From Brachybacterium aquaticum (GTDB taxonomy: Bacteria; Actinomycetota; Actinomycetes; Actinomycetales; Dermabacteraceae), in NCBI RefSeq assembly GCF_014204755.1, contig NZ_JACHLZ010000001.1, forward strand, positions 868,001 to 932,000: DNA of 64,000 nucleotides, in the 5' to 3' direction. Below are positions 12,178 to 20,282 of this stretch, piece after piece. Both the position numbers and the translations under genes were made by a program. The first letter of the stretch is position 1; every line of letters starts with the position of its first letter. A model generated the notes under the pieces. It searched no databases. It worked only from the letters and a program-made list of their open reading frames with translations, and had not been told where the DNA came from.

Positions 12178-13055
12178 GATGTCTCCTGCCCCTCCAGGGC
12201 CGCGGGAACGGTCAGCACCTGTCCCGGCACGAGCAGGTCCGCGTCGGGACCGATCACGTCCGCATTGGCCTCGTACAGCGCGGGCCAGGACGCGGCGATC
12301 ACCGCGGGGTCGTCGGGCAGGGGCCCGAGAAGATCGTCGGTGAGGGTCCACAGCGAGTCGCCCGCCTGGACGACCACAGTGCGCGGCGGTGCCGACTCGG
12401 TGGCGGTGCTGTCCGTGCCGCCGCTCTCGGGAGCAGCGGTGTCGTCGCTGTCCTCCTCGAGCGCCTCGGCGGGGGTGGGGTCGCCCCAGCCCAGGGGCGG
12501 CCGGGGCGAGGAGTCGTCGGCATCCGCTGCCGGGTCGTCCGCGGGACCGGGTCCGCTGTTCTCGGCGGCGCTGTGGTCGCCGGTCTCCGCAGGGAGCACG
12601 AGCGGAAGCTCCTCCAGGATCTGCGAGGCGACGGGCTCGGCGTCGTGCAGGTCCGGGTGCGCAGGTCCCTCGACCGCCAGGGCAGGGCCGAGCACCAGCC
12701 CGGTCGTGGCCGTGGCGACCGCTGCCCCGACGCTCAGCCGGCGTGCGAGGCGCGGTGCCATGACCCGCAGGACGCCCAGCAGCATCCGTCCCGTCCGTCC
12801 GGCAGGTCCGGTCAGGAGGATCGCCGCGGCCAGCCCCCAGATGACGGCGAGATACAGGCAGAGCGCGGTGCCCAGCAGCGCGAGTGCCACCAGCACGAGG
12901 GCGATCAGTCGGTCCTCTCCGTGGGCCGTGCGGCCCGCGCCCTCCAGGACCGTGGCGGTGACGGCCATGGCGGTGGCACCGCCGGCGCTGATCACCGCTC
13001 CGAACAGGGCTGGTCCGAGTCTCGGACCTCCTGCGGTGTGCTGCTCATCCCCCAT
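12174..13055 (-). CDS. LysM-domain membrane protein
   Basis: 293-aa protein with hydrophobic segments at about residues 12-35, 45-80 and 105-130, then an acidic linker (150-225) and a C-terminal LysM domain (about 235-288: VVQAGDSLWTLTDDLLG, ANADVIGPDADLLVPGQVLTVP) that should bind peptidoglycan. The ATG at 13055 has GGGAG 5 nt upstream; a longer frame to 13187 has no such support. Likely an envelope protein exposing LysM to the wall. ATGA overlap with the Rv3235-like gene downstream. Confidence 0.8.
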   Translation of the reverse strand: MGDEQHTAGGPRLGPALFGAVISAGGATAMAVTATVLEGAGRTAHGEDRLIALVLVALALLGTALCLYLAVIWGLAAAILLTGPAGRTGRMLLGVLRVMAPRLARRLSVGAAVATATTGLVLGPALAVEGPAHPDLHDAEPVASQILEELPLVLPAETGDHSAAENSGPGPADDPAADADDSSPRPPLGWGDPTPAEALEEDSDDTAAPESGGTDSTATESAPPRTVVVQAGDSLWTLTDDLLGPLPDDPAVIAASWPALYEANADVIGPDADLLVPGQVLTVPAALEGQETS

Positions 13056-13266
13056 GACGCTCCCCCTCGTCCTTCTCTGCACACCGCTCCTCGAGGGAGC
13101 GATGATGTCGTTTGATGCAGTTTGATGTCGAATGAATCTGTTCGATCTCGTATGGAGCAAGGTAGTCGTCTGTGATGCAGGACGCAATCGGTCGAGGTCC
13201 GGGTGTGGATCGGGCGCGGCGGGGGAGGGGCGATCGGCGCAGGTGCGGGCGGCCTACAGTGGGTTC

Positions 13267-13806
13267 ATGCGATTCGAGAGGATCTTCGAGGACCTCGAGG
13301 GGCAGTTCGCGCACCAGCAGCAGGAGGAGCTGCGCGCCGTCTCCGAGGAGCTCGCGCGCGCCGAGCGTGCACAGCTCACGCTCGCGGACAGGCTCCGCGG
13401 CGCCGGCGAACGACCGGTGACCGTGCACGTGGGCGACGGGCTGAGGCTCTCCGGGGTGGTGCGCGAGGTGGGGGCGGACTGGGTCGCACTGCGCGATCGG
13501 GCGGCGGACTCCCTGGTCCCGCTCGCGGCGATCGCGTTCGTGGAGGGCCTCCCGACCCGCGCGCGCCCGGCCGAGGACTCCCTCCACTCGCTGCTCGGCC
13601 TCGGCTCGGTGCTCCGGGGCATCGCGCGGGACCGCAGCGTCGTGCGGCTGGAGACGGCGGCGGGGACCGTGATCGGCAGGATCGCCGCCGTCGGCGCCGA
13701 TGCCCTGGACGTGAACACCCTGCCGACGGGGGAGACCTCGAGCGTCCCCGGCTCGACGAGGCTCACCGTGACGACCGCGTCCCTGCGCGCCGTCCTGCCT
13801 TACTGA
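13267..13806 (+). CDS. Hypothetical protein
   Basis: 179-aa soluble protein not recognised by name. Residues 1-48 are a charged helix (FEDLEGQFAHQQQEELRAVSEEL). The remainder reads as two beta-rich halves (VTVHVGDGLRLSGVVREVGADWVALRD; VRLETAAGTVIGRIAAVGADALDVNTL), which could be tandem Sm-like or PRC-like barrels, an inference from pattern only. The ATG at 13267 excludes an upstream extension (from 13132) that reads as non-coding. Single gene, divergent from the LysM gene, facing a small HTH gene. Confidence 0.7.
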   Translation: MRFERIFEDLEGQFAHQQQEELRAVSEELARAERAQLTLADRLRGAGERPVTVHVGDGLRLSGVVREVGADWVALRDRAADSLVPLAAIAFVEGLPTRARPAEDSLHSLLGLGSVLRGIARDRSVVRLETAAGTVIGRIAAVGADALDVNTLPTGETSSVPGSTRLTVTTASLRAVLPY

Positions 13807-13927
13807 GGGGCCGTCTCAGAGAGAGCCTGCGAGGGCGGGGTTGGTGCACTGCCGCGCGGTGCCGCCGTGTGGCGCGTCCGAGTGATGCTGCCGTGTGGTG
13901 CTTCCGGGTGGCGCGGCCGCGCGCCGA

Positions 13928-14161
13928 TCAGCTCCCGGAGCGGCCGTTCTCCAGTGCCCGCTCCTCGGCGAGGAGCTCCTCGGTGCGCTTGTAGCTGCGC
14001 TGGATGTAGGACTCGATCTCGGTCACCTCGACCCGCCACTGCCCGCGGCCCCCGACCTTGATCGCCCGCAGCTCGCCGGAGCGGACGAGGGCGTAGGCCT
14101 GGGAGGCGGAGATGGAGAGCATCTCCGCGACGTCGGAGAGCGGGACGAAGCGAGGCGGCAT
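13928..14161 (-). CDS. Small helix-turn-helix protein (BldC/excisionase-like)
   Basis: 77-aa protein with one MerR/BldC-type HTH (FVPLSDVAEMLSISASQAYALVRSGELRAIKVGGRGQWRV split over residues 5-43), then a helix with RSYKRTEELLAEERALE. Such proteins are common in actinobacteria, where BldC-like members act as developmental regulators; the target here is unknown. AAGGA 7 nt upstream of the ATG at 14161 supports the start. It lies beside the cpaB/cpaE-like genes and is divergent from them, so it could regulate them, but nothing in the sequence proves it. Confidence 0.8.
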   Translation of the reverse strand: MPPRFVPLSDVAEMLSISASQAYALVRSGELRAIKVGGRGQWRVEVTEIESYIQRSYKRTEELLAEERALENGRSGS

Positions 14162-14402
14162 CGACGTTCCTTCCGGTCGGGCCTGAGCACGCGGTTCCGC
14201 ACAGTCTCTCATCCCTTCCCCGGGCACAGGATCGGGGTGTGGACGACGCTGCGTCAGGCGCATCCGGGCCCCACGATCGGGCACGAGGCCCTGCGCGGCC
14301 GTCCACAAAAGCTGGGCGCCGCCCCCGCGCAGGGCGCCGGTCACGTAGCCTCCCGAGTGATCCGCGTCGCACCGGACGCGGGGTAGTGGGACGAGGGGTG
14401 GA

Positions 14403-15050
14403 GTGAGCATGGGGGCGACAGCGCCGGTGATGAGGCTGCGACGGCCGCGATGGAAGGATCCGCGGCTGATCGTCGGGATCGTGCTGGTCCTGGCGAGCGT
14501 GCTGATGGGGGCGCTGCTGGTCTCTCGGCTCTCGGCGACCACCCCCGTGCTCGTCGCCCGCGGACCGATCGTGCCGGGTGACGCTCTGGAGGCCTCGGAC
14601 CTGCAGACCGTCGAGCTCCGTCTCGGGGACCAGCATGGTCTGTACGTCGGGGACCTCGACGCGATCCCTGAGGGCGCCGTGGCCACGGCCACGGTGGGGG
14701 CCGGCGAGCTGCTGCCGGTCTCCGCCGTCGGTCAGCCCGCGGACGTCCCGCTCCGCCCGGTCGTGATCCCCGTCGAGGCTACGGTCGCCGAGTCCGTGGT
14801 CCCGGGGGCGACCGTCGAGCTGTGGCACACCTCCCCGGAGGTCCAGGACGGCGGCACCGGTGAGGCGGCTCTGCTGGTGCCGGATGCTGTGGTCAGGCGC
14901 ATCGATGAGGGAAGCTCCCTGGGCATGCGCTCGATGTCGGTGGAGGTGCTCGTGCCGGCGGAGAGCCTCGCGGACGTCCTCGAGGTGCTCTCCAAGGACG
15001 AGCGGCTGGACGTGATCGGGGTGCCGGGAGCGCACGGGGTCTCGCCGTGA
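14403..15050 (+). CDS. SAF-domain protein, RcpC/CpaB-like (Tad pilus)
   Basis: 215-aa protein with one N-terminal transmembrane helix (about 24-44) and a SAF domain (about 50-110: VLVARGPIVPGDALEASDLQ cut at 20 residues), the layout of RcpC/CpaB proteins of Tad/Flp pilus systems, thought to act in the wall-facing part of the apparatus. GTG at 14403 with an ATG two codons later as alternative. Its stop overlaps the next gene by 4 nt. Together they form a detached Tad gene pair 12 kb from the main tad operon. Confidence 0.75.
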   Translation: MSMGATAPVMRLRRPRWKDPRLIVGIVLVLASVLMGALLVSRLSATTPVLVARGPIVPGDALEASDLQTVELRLGDQHGLYVGDLDAIPEGAVATATVGAGELLPVSAVGQPADVPLRPVVIPVEATVAESVVPGATVELWHTSPEVQDGGTGEAALLVPDAVVRRIDEGSSLGMRSMSVEVLVPAESLADVLEVLSKDERLDVIGVPGAHGVSP

Positions 15051-16255
15051 TCGACATCGTCCTGTGCGCCTCCGGCAGCGACGAGGTGCGCATCGTCCAC
15101 GACCTCGCCATGGACCGTGGACGCTCGGCCCGCGTGGTGCGTCGCTGCGCCGACCTCGCCGAGACCCTCGCCGTGGTGTCGGCCGGCATCGGCGACGTGG
15201 TCCTTATCGACGTCTCCGTGCGCGGGCTGGGGCGCGATGCCGTCGCCGCCCTCTCCCGCGACGCGGCCGTGATCGGCCTGCGCTCCCAGGACGACGTCGA
15301 AGGGACCGGAGCAGGCCTGCGCCAGGTGCTGCCGGCGGAGTCCTCCGTCGAGGAGATTCTCGCCGCGGTGACTGCGGCCGTGGCAGGGGAGGAGCCCTCG
15401 GGGGACTGGCTGCAGGAGCCCGAGGCGGAGGCGCGGCCGACGGGCAGACTCGTGACCGTGTGGGGCCCGGTCGGGGCCCCGGGCCGCTCGACCGTCGCCG
15501 CGAACCTCGCGGCGGAGGCGGCGCTCGCTGGACAGCACACCGTGCTGGTGGACGCCGACACCCACGGCCCCGCGCTCAGCCAGATGCTCGGCGTGCTCGA
15601 CGAGGCGCCCGGACTGGTCGCCGCCGCCCGCGCGCACGACCGCGGCACCCTGGACGAGGAGATGCTCGACTCCCTGCTCCCGACGGCGCAGCCGCAGCTG
15701 CGCCTGCTCAGCGGCATCGGCGTGCCCGCGCGCTGGGCCGAGCTGCGTCGCGGCGCGATGGACGGGGTGTGGACCGCGCTGCGTCATCGCGGGGACCTGG
15801 TCGTCGCGGATGTCGCCGCGATGCTCGAGGAGGACGAGGAGCTGAGCTACGACACCGCCGCGCCCCAGCGCAACGCCGCCGCGATGAGCGCGATCGAGTC
15901 CTCGGACGCGGTGGTCGCCGTGGTCACCGCGGACCCGGTCAGCATCACCCGCTTCCTGCGCGACCACTCCCGGCTCGAGGAGCTCGGGACCACCGAGCTG
16001 CACGTCATCGTCAACCGCGTCGGAGCCCCGGTGCCCGGGGACCGCGTGCGCGAGCTGATCGCGTCACGGGTGAGGGTGGACTCCCTGCACCTTCTGCCGG
16101 ACGAGCCGACCATCTGCCGCACCGCGGCCTGGGACGGTGCGTTGCTCGCCGAGTCGGCGCCGCGCTCCGCGCTGCGCAAGGGGCTGCGGGACATCGCCGC
16201 CTCCATGGTGCTGCAGGGAGCTCCCGCCTCGGCCGAGGCGTCCAGCGGCCGGTGA
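15047..16255 (+). CDS. CpaE/TadZ-like P-loop ATPase
   Basis: 402-aa protein. Residues 1-125 look like a degenerate receiver-type domain and residues 135-390 like a MinD/ParA ATPase. The deviant Walker A reads GPVGAPGRST, with Arg where the usual Lys sits. A VDADTHGPALSQMLG loop and VNRVGAPVPGDRV follow. CpaE/TadZ proteins place the Tad secretion machine in the cell. GTG start overlaps the upstream stop (GTGA), so translation is probably coupled to the CpaB-like gene. Probable partner of the tadA-G cluster at 28-42 kb. Confidence 0.8.
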   Translation: MIDIVLCASGSDEVRIVHDLAMDRGRSARVVRRCADLAETLAVVSAGIGDVVLIDVSVRGLGRDAVAALSRDAAVIGLRSQDDVEGTGAGLRQVLPAESSVEEILAAVTAAVAGEEPSGDWLQEPEAEARPTGRLVTVWGPVGAPGRSTVAANLAAEAALAGQHTVLVDADTHGPALSQMLGVLDEAPGLVAAARAHDRGTLDEEMLDSLLPTAQPQLRLLSGIGVPARWAELRRGAMDGVWTALRHRGDLVVADVAAMLEEDEELSYDTAAPQRNAAAMSAIESSDAVVAVVTADPVSITRFLRDHSRLEELGTTELHVIVNRVGAPVPGDRVRELIASRVRVDSLHLLPDEPTICRTAAWDGALLAESAPRSALRKGLRDIAASMVLQGAPASAEASSGR

Positions 16256-16293
16256 GGCGGCAGACGGGACGCGGGCGGTGAGAGGATGACGCC

Positions 16294-16740
16294 ATGAGGA
16301 TCTACCTGACCCTGACCGCCGAGGACCGCGCCGCGCTCGAGAGCGCCCGCACCGCGCTGCCGCTCACGCCGGGACGCGCAGCCTGGGCCGTCACCGCGCA
16401 GGGTCGCACCGCTTTTCCCGGCGAGGACGAGGAGGACCTCGAGTACGAGGCGCTCCAGGATGCCGTCCACGTCGCCTACAGCACGGGCAGCCCCCGCGAG
16501 CGGGCGCTCGTCATCGCGGCCGACGTCCCCGACACCACGATCGTCGAGGCGGAGGACGGCGGCGCCTTCGGGGTGCGGCTGACCGCCGAGGCGTCGGCAC
16601 GGATCGCCAGCTTCCACGTCACCGAGCTCGACGCCGCCGCCGCGGAGGCGGACGACACCGACCCGGCGCTGCTGTGGTTCGATGCGGCCGAGCCCGCCGC
16701 GGCGCTCGCCTTCCTGGACGCCACCGCCGCGGCCGGCTGA
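16294..16740 (+). CDS. DUF6912-family protein
   Basis: 148-aa acidic protein starting MRIYLTLTAEDRAALESA, typical of the actinobacterial DUF6912 family of unknown function. Two halves, a beta-rich N-terminus and a central ALQDAVHVAYSTGSPRERAL region. No signal peptide or membrane segment. It is 38 nt downstream of the cpaE-like gene and may be co-transcribed, though nothing links it to pili. Confidence 0.7.
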   Translation: MRIYLTLTAEDRAALESARTALPLTPGRAAWAVTAQGRTAFPGEDEEDLEYEALQDAVHVAYSTGSPRERALVIAADVPDTTIVEAEDGGAFGVRLTAEASARIASFHVTELDAAAAEADDTDPALLWFDAAEPAAALAFLDATAAAG

Positions 16741-16776
16741 GCACTCAGCCGGTAGAGCGGTCAGCCGACTGAGGGG

Positions 16777-17283
16777 TCAGCCCGCCGAACGGTCCCGGTA
16801 TGCGGCCGCGGAGCGCTCCTCGGCGCGCAGCACCTTGGAGACGTAGGGCAGAGCTGCCTTCTCGATCTTCCCGCCCAGCAGCGGGATCTTCGCCGTGAGG
16901 TCGCCGTCGATCACGACCTCGGCGCTGTGCTGGTCCGTGCCGGTCAGGCGCAGATCGGCGGTCAGGCCCGCGGGAGTGCCCACCACCTCCAGGCCCATCG
17001 TGCCGGTGCGGCTGCCGTCCGTGGCCGGAGCGGACCACGCCTGCTCCTCCTTGACGGTCACCGACGAACCGACGAAGGGCTTGACGATGTCCGGGACCTT
17101 GTCGGTGGGCAGCGACAGCTCGGTGCGGACGGTGAACGCACCGGCCGGGTCGCCGTCGACGTCGGAGGTCGCCTCGGAGGCGCCGAGCGTGCGGCGGCGG
17201 ATCTCGGTGTACTCGGGGTCGGCATACATCCCTGCCGCGGAACGCGCGGGCAGCGGCAGGTGCAGGGTCTCGTGGAGCTTCAT
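16777..17283 (-). CDS. DUF2505-family protein
   Basis: 168-aa protein resembling the DUF2505 family, which has a START/SRPBCC-like fold. Visible elements: an N-terminal strand and helix (MKLHETLHLPL, PEYTEIRRRTLG), alternating strands, and a C-terminal helix (LLGGKIEKAALPYVSKVLRAEE) typical of lipid-binding SRPBCC-like proteins. Function unknown. Convergent with DUF6912 and divergent from the PdtaS-like gene. Confidence 0.75.
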   Translation of the reverse strand: MKLHETLHLPLPARSAAGMYADPEYTEIRRRTLGASEATSDVDGDPAGAFTVRTELSLPTDKVPDIVKPFVGSSVTVKEEQAWSAPATDGSRTGTMGLEVVGTPAGLTADLRLTGTDQHSAEVVIDGDLTAKIPLLGGKIEKAALPYVSKVLRAEERSAAAYRDRSAG

Positions 17284-17442
17284 CGGGGTCCTTCCTCGGT
17301 GCGGAACGGCGCCAGCCTAGAGCACGGACCCGGGCATGCCCGATCCAGCACCCGGCCCTGCACCCGGCCCTGCACCCGAACCGGCCCCGACCGTGCGCGG
17401 GCAGGGCACGGGCACGGCGGGGATCACCCCTATCCTGGGGGC

Positions 17443-18972
17443 ATGCCGAGCCTGTCCAAGTTCCTCGCCGACAACCCCGACCTCTCCGGGAAGGAGGCGG
17501 ACTGGCTCCAGCACCTCGTCGGGGACTGGAACCTCCTGTCCGACCTGCTGCGCACCGACCTGGTGCTGTGGATCCGCGGCGAGGAGGGAGCGCTCGCCGT
17601 GGCGCACTGCCGCCCGGCGACCGGCTCGACCGTCTACTACGAGGACCCGGTGGGCACCGTCCGCAGCGCCGTCACTGGCGATCCCGAGGACCCCGACGCC
17701 GCCGCGGACCCGGAAGGAGCGGAGATCGCGCGCCTGCTCGCCGGCGGGGAGCCCACCGAGGAGCCCACCCCGATCGAGCGCGAGGGCCGCAGCGCCACCG
17801 GCGTGATGGTGCCGGTGCGCAAGAACGGTCGCACCCTCGCGGTGCTCGCGGCCGAGAGCCCTGACAGCGACGCGACCCCCAGCGACAACGAGACCCACCA
17901 GCGCCGGCTCGGGGTGCGGGTGCTGGAGATGCTCCAGCACGGCGCGTTCCCCATCGAAGGCGCACCGATCCCGCCCCGCCGCGGCGCGCCGCGCGTCGGG
18001 GACGGCGTCGTCGAACTGGACGAGGCCGGGGTCGTGCAGTGGACGTCGCCGAACGCCCGCTCGGCCTTCCACCGATTCGGCATCGCCGGCGAGCTCACCG
18101 GCACGACCCTCGCGGAGCTGTCCACAGAGGTCCTCCAGAGCCGCAGCCCCGTTGACGAATCCCTGCCGCTCGTGCTCATGGGCCGCGCCGCCTGGCGCTC
18201 CGACATGCAGGCGCGCGGCGGCACCCTGTCACTGCGGGCGGTGCCCCTGACCCAGAACGGCACGCGCACCGGCGCCCTCATCCTGGTCCGCGACGTCACC
18301 GAGCTGCGCCGCCGGGAGCGGGAGCTGATCACCAAGGACGCGACGATCCGCGAGGTCCACCACCGGGTGAAGAACAACCTCCAGACCGTCGCGGCGCTGC
18401 TGCGCATGCAGTCGCGGCGCATGAAGACGGACGAGGCGCGCGAGGCGCTCGCCGAGGCGATGCGGCGCGTGTCCACGATCGCGCTCGTGCACGAGTCGCT
18501 GCTGCAGGGCTCGGAGGAGGCGGTCCACTTCGACGAGGTGATCGATCGCTGCCTGCGCCTGGCGGTGGACGCCGCCAGCGCCACGGTCCACCGCGCCGGC
18601 AGCCCGCGACTGACCGATGCGCAGGTCGAGGTGCGCACGGAGAAGATCGGACGGGTCGGCACCATCCGTGCCGAGGAGGCGACGCCGCTGGCGCTGGTGG
18701 TGACGGAGCTGGCGACCAATGCGGTCGAGCACGGGCTCTCCGAGACCGGCGGGACGCTCACGATCCGCAGCGAGCGGACGGGGTCGCACCTGGTGATCTC
18801 GATCGAGGACGATGGCAACGGGATGGGGGCCGCGAAGCCGACGGGGCTGGGCACCAACATCGCGCTCACCCTGGTGCAGGGCCAGCTCGGAGGCACTCTG
18901 ACCTGGGAGAACCGTCCCGAGGGCGGGACGGCTGCCGTGGTGGACGTCTACCTGGATCCGCTCACGCTCTGA
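17443..18972 (+). CDS. pdtaS: Sensor histidine kinase, PdtaS-like
   Basis: 509-aa cytosolic kinase. An N-terminal GAF-like domain (about 1-165) and PAS-like domain (about 185-300) precede a HisKA_2 dimerisation segment with EVHHRVKNNLQ (His306/His307) and an HATPase domain (ELATNAVEHGL N-box, DDGNGMG, GLGTNIALTLV). This is the architecture of PdtaS (Rv3220c), whose partner PdtaR is an ANTAR RNA-binding antiterminator; PdtaR is not in this window. No membrane segments. The ATG at 17443 is preceded by a weak GGGGG site. Confidence 0.88.
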   Translation: MPSLSKFLADNPDLSGKEADWLQHLVGDWNLLSDLLRTDLVLWIRGEEGALAVAHCRPATGSTVYYEDPVGTVRSAVTGDPEDPDAAADPEGAEIARLLAGGEPTEEPTPIEREGRSATGVMVPVRKNGRTLAVLAAESPDSDATPSDNETHQRRLGVRVLEMLQHGAFPIEGAPIPPRRGAPRVGDGVVELDEAGVVQWTSPNARSAFHRFGIAGELTGTTLAELSTEVLQSRSPVDESLPLVLMGRAAWRSDMQARGGTLSLRAVPLTQNGTRTGALILVRDVTELRRRERELITKDATIREVHHRVKNNLQTVAALLRMQSRRMKTDEAREALAEAMRRVSTIALVHESLLQGSEEAVHFDEVIDRCLRLAVDAASATVHRAGSPRLTDAQVEVRTEKIGRVGTIRAEEATPLALVVTELATNAVEHGLSETGGTLTIRSERTGSHLVISIEDDGNGMGAAKPTGLGTNIALTLVQGQLGGTLTWENRPEGGTAAVVDVYLDPLTL

Positions 18973-19078
18973 GCGGGATCCGCTGCGGGGCGGCCGTCCT
19001 CGGCCGCACCGCACAGCGGGTCGTCCACGAAGGGGGAGCTGAGCGCAGAGCTCAGCAGGAGTGACTCCTCAGCGGGAG

Positions 19079-19327
19079 TCAGCCGGCGCGGCGGGCGCGG
19101 GCGTTGCGGCGCTTGAGGGAGCGGCGCTCATCCTCGGACAGGCCGCCCCAGACGCCCGAGTCCTGGCCGGTCTCCAGGGCGAACTTCAGGCAGGCGGTCA
19201 TGACGTCGCACTTCTGGCACACCGCCTTCGCCTCCTGGATCTGCGTGATCGCCGGTCCGGTGTTCCCGATGGGGAAGAACAGCTCGGGATCATGGTTGAG
19301 GCACTCGGCACGGTGGCGCCAGTCCAT
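19079..19327 (-). CDS. whiB1: WhiB1-type iron-sulfur transcription regulator
   Basis: 82-aa WhiB-like protein. The four Fe-S cysteines are Cys9 and Cys37, Cys40 and Cys46 (AECLNHDPELFF; AVCQKCDVMTAC). The GVWGG turn is followed by a basic tail (SLKRRNARARRAG) that contacts DNA. N-terminus MDWRHRAECLNHDPELFFP closely resembles WhiB1, an essential NO-sensitive regulator in mycobacteria that works with the principal sigma factor. The ATG at 19327 fits the family start; the longer frame to 19603 is not conserved-looking. Confidence 0.93.
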   Translation of the reverse strand: MDWRHRAECLNHDPELFFPIGNTGPAITQIQEAKAVCQKCDVMTACLKFALETGQDSGVWGGLSEDERRSLKRRNARARRAG

Positions 19328-19738
19328 CGTCACTCTCTCTTTCCAGGACGTCGCGCCCGGCTCCCCGTAGGAGCGAGGCGCGGCGAGGGTCGCTCCCTGT
19401 GGGGCGTTCTCGGGTCTCCGGCCCGATGCCGCACGTCCTGGAGCGCTGCTCCGGAGGACGCTCGGCGATTCGAGCCGTCCTCCATTCTGTGCGGCGCCTG
19501 ACGGCGTCGACAAGGGCTGCGACCGGCGGGCCTGGTGGCACTTCCCACACCGGAATGCCCTTGCATCCTGCGGAGGTGAGACCGGGCACGAAGGCGTTGC
19601 CAACAGGGCAGGGGCAGTGCATGCGAGGGCCGGGAGCGGAGGCGCAGGCCGGCGTGCGCAGAGGTGCAGGCCCGCGTGTGACGCACTGCCGCCCGGCGTC
19701 CCCGGACGGCCGACGGGACGGGCCGTTACAGTGCCACC
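19328..19738. other. 411-bp gap upstream of whiB1
   Basis: No convincing gene on either strand. It separates divergent whiB1 and a membrane-protein gene, so it must hold both promoters and probably a long whiB1 leader. A GGTG-N10-CACC imperfect dyad at about 19530-19550 is too weak to call as an operator. Confidence 0.5.
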
Positions 19739-20158
19739 ATGCCCTCCACCCCTCGCGACTCCTCCTCCGACGACGCCCAGGACCCCAGCCCGCGCACCCG
19801 CCCGCTCGCGGCCGCTCTGCTCGGCGTCGAAGGACTGCTGATCGCGGCCGCCGCGACCTACTGCTTCATCACTGCCGCGAGCGGTGCGCTGGACGGTCGC
19901 CTCGGCACCGGGCTGGGGATCTTCCTGCTCGTGTTCGCCGTCGGCGCGGTCCTCGCCGCTCGCTCGCTCCTGGTCAAGGGGCGCTTCGGCCTCGGGTACG
20001 GGATCACCTGGCAGTTCTTCCAGGCCCTGGTCGGGGCGAGCATGCTGCGCGGGGCGATGTACTGGCAGGGCGCACTCGCCCTCGGCCTCGCGATCTGGAT
20101 CTTCGTCCTGCTGACCCGTCTCGTCTCCTCCACGCCCCTGCCCACCCGCCGGGGCTGA
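19739..20158 (+). CDS. Small integral membrane protein
   Basis: 139-aa protein with a charged 20-residue N-terminus and four predicted hydrophobic segments (about 24-45, 55-76, 84-104, 108-128), ending in a short basic tail. It resembles small actinobacterial four-helix membrane proteins of unknown function. A perfect 16-bp hairpin follows its stop. Confidence 0.7.
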   Translation: MPSTPRDSSSDDAQDPSPRTRPLAAALLGVEGLLIAAAATYCFITAASGALDGRLGTGLGIFLLVFAVGAVLAARSLLVKGRFGLGYGITWQFFQALVGASMLRGAMYWQGALALGLAIWIFVLLTRLVSSTPLPTRRG

Positions 20159-20176
20159 GCCCTCACCGACGGTTCC

Positions 20177-20227
20177 GAGGGGCCGACGGCTCGATGGCGC
20201 ACACCAGCGCAGAGCCGTCGGCCCCTC
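20177..20227. terminator. Bidirectional terminator-like hairpin
   Basis: Perfect 16-bp inverted repeat, GAGGGGCCGACGGCTC at 20177-20192 and its complement at 20212-20227, with a 19-nt loop, between two convergent genes. Confidence 0.8.
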
Positions 20228-20282
20228 GCTCCTGATGGGACGACGCTCATCACGTCATGCGGGACTCGTCATTCCGCGATCG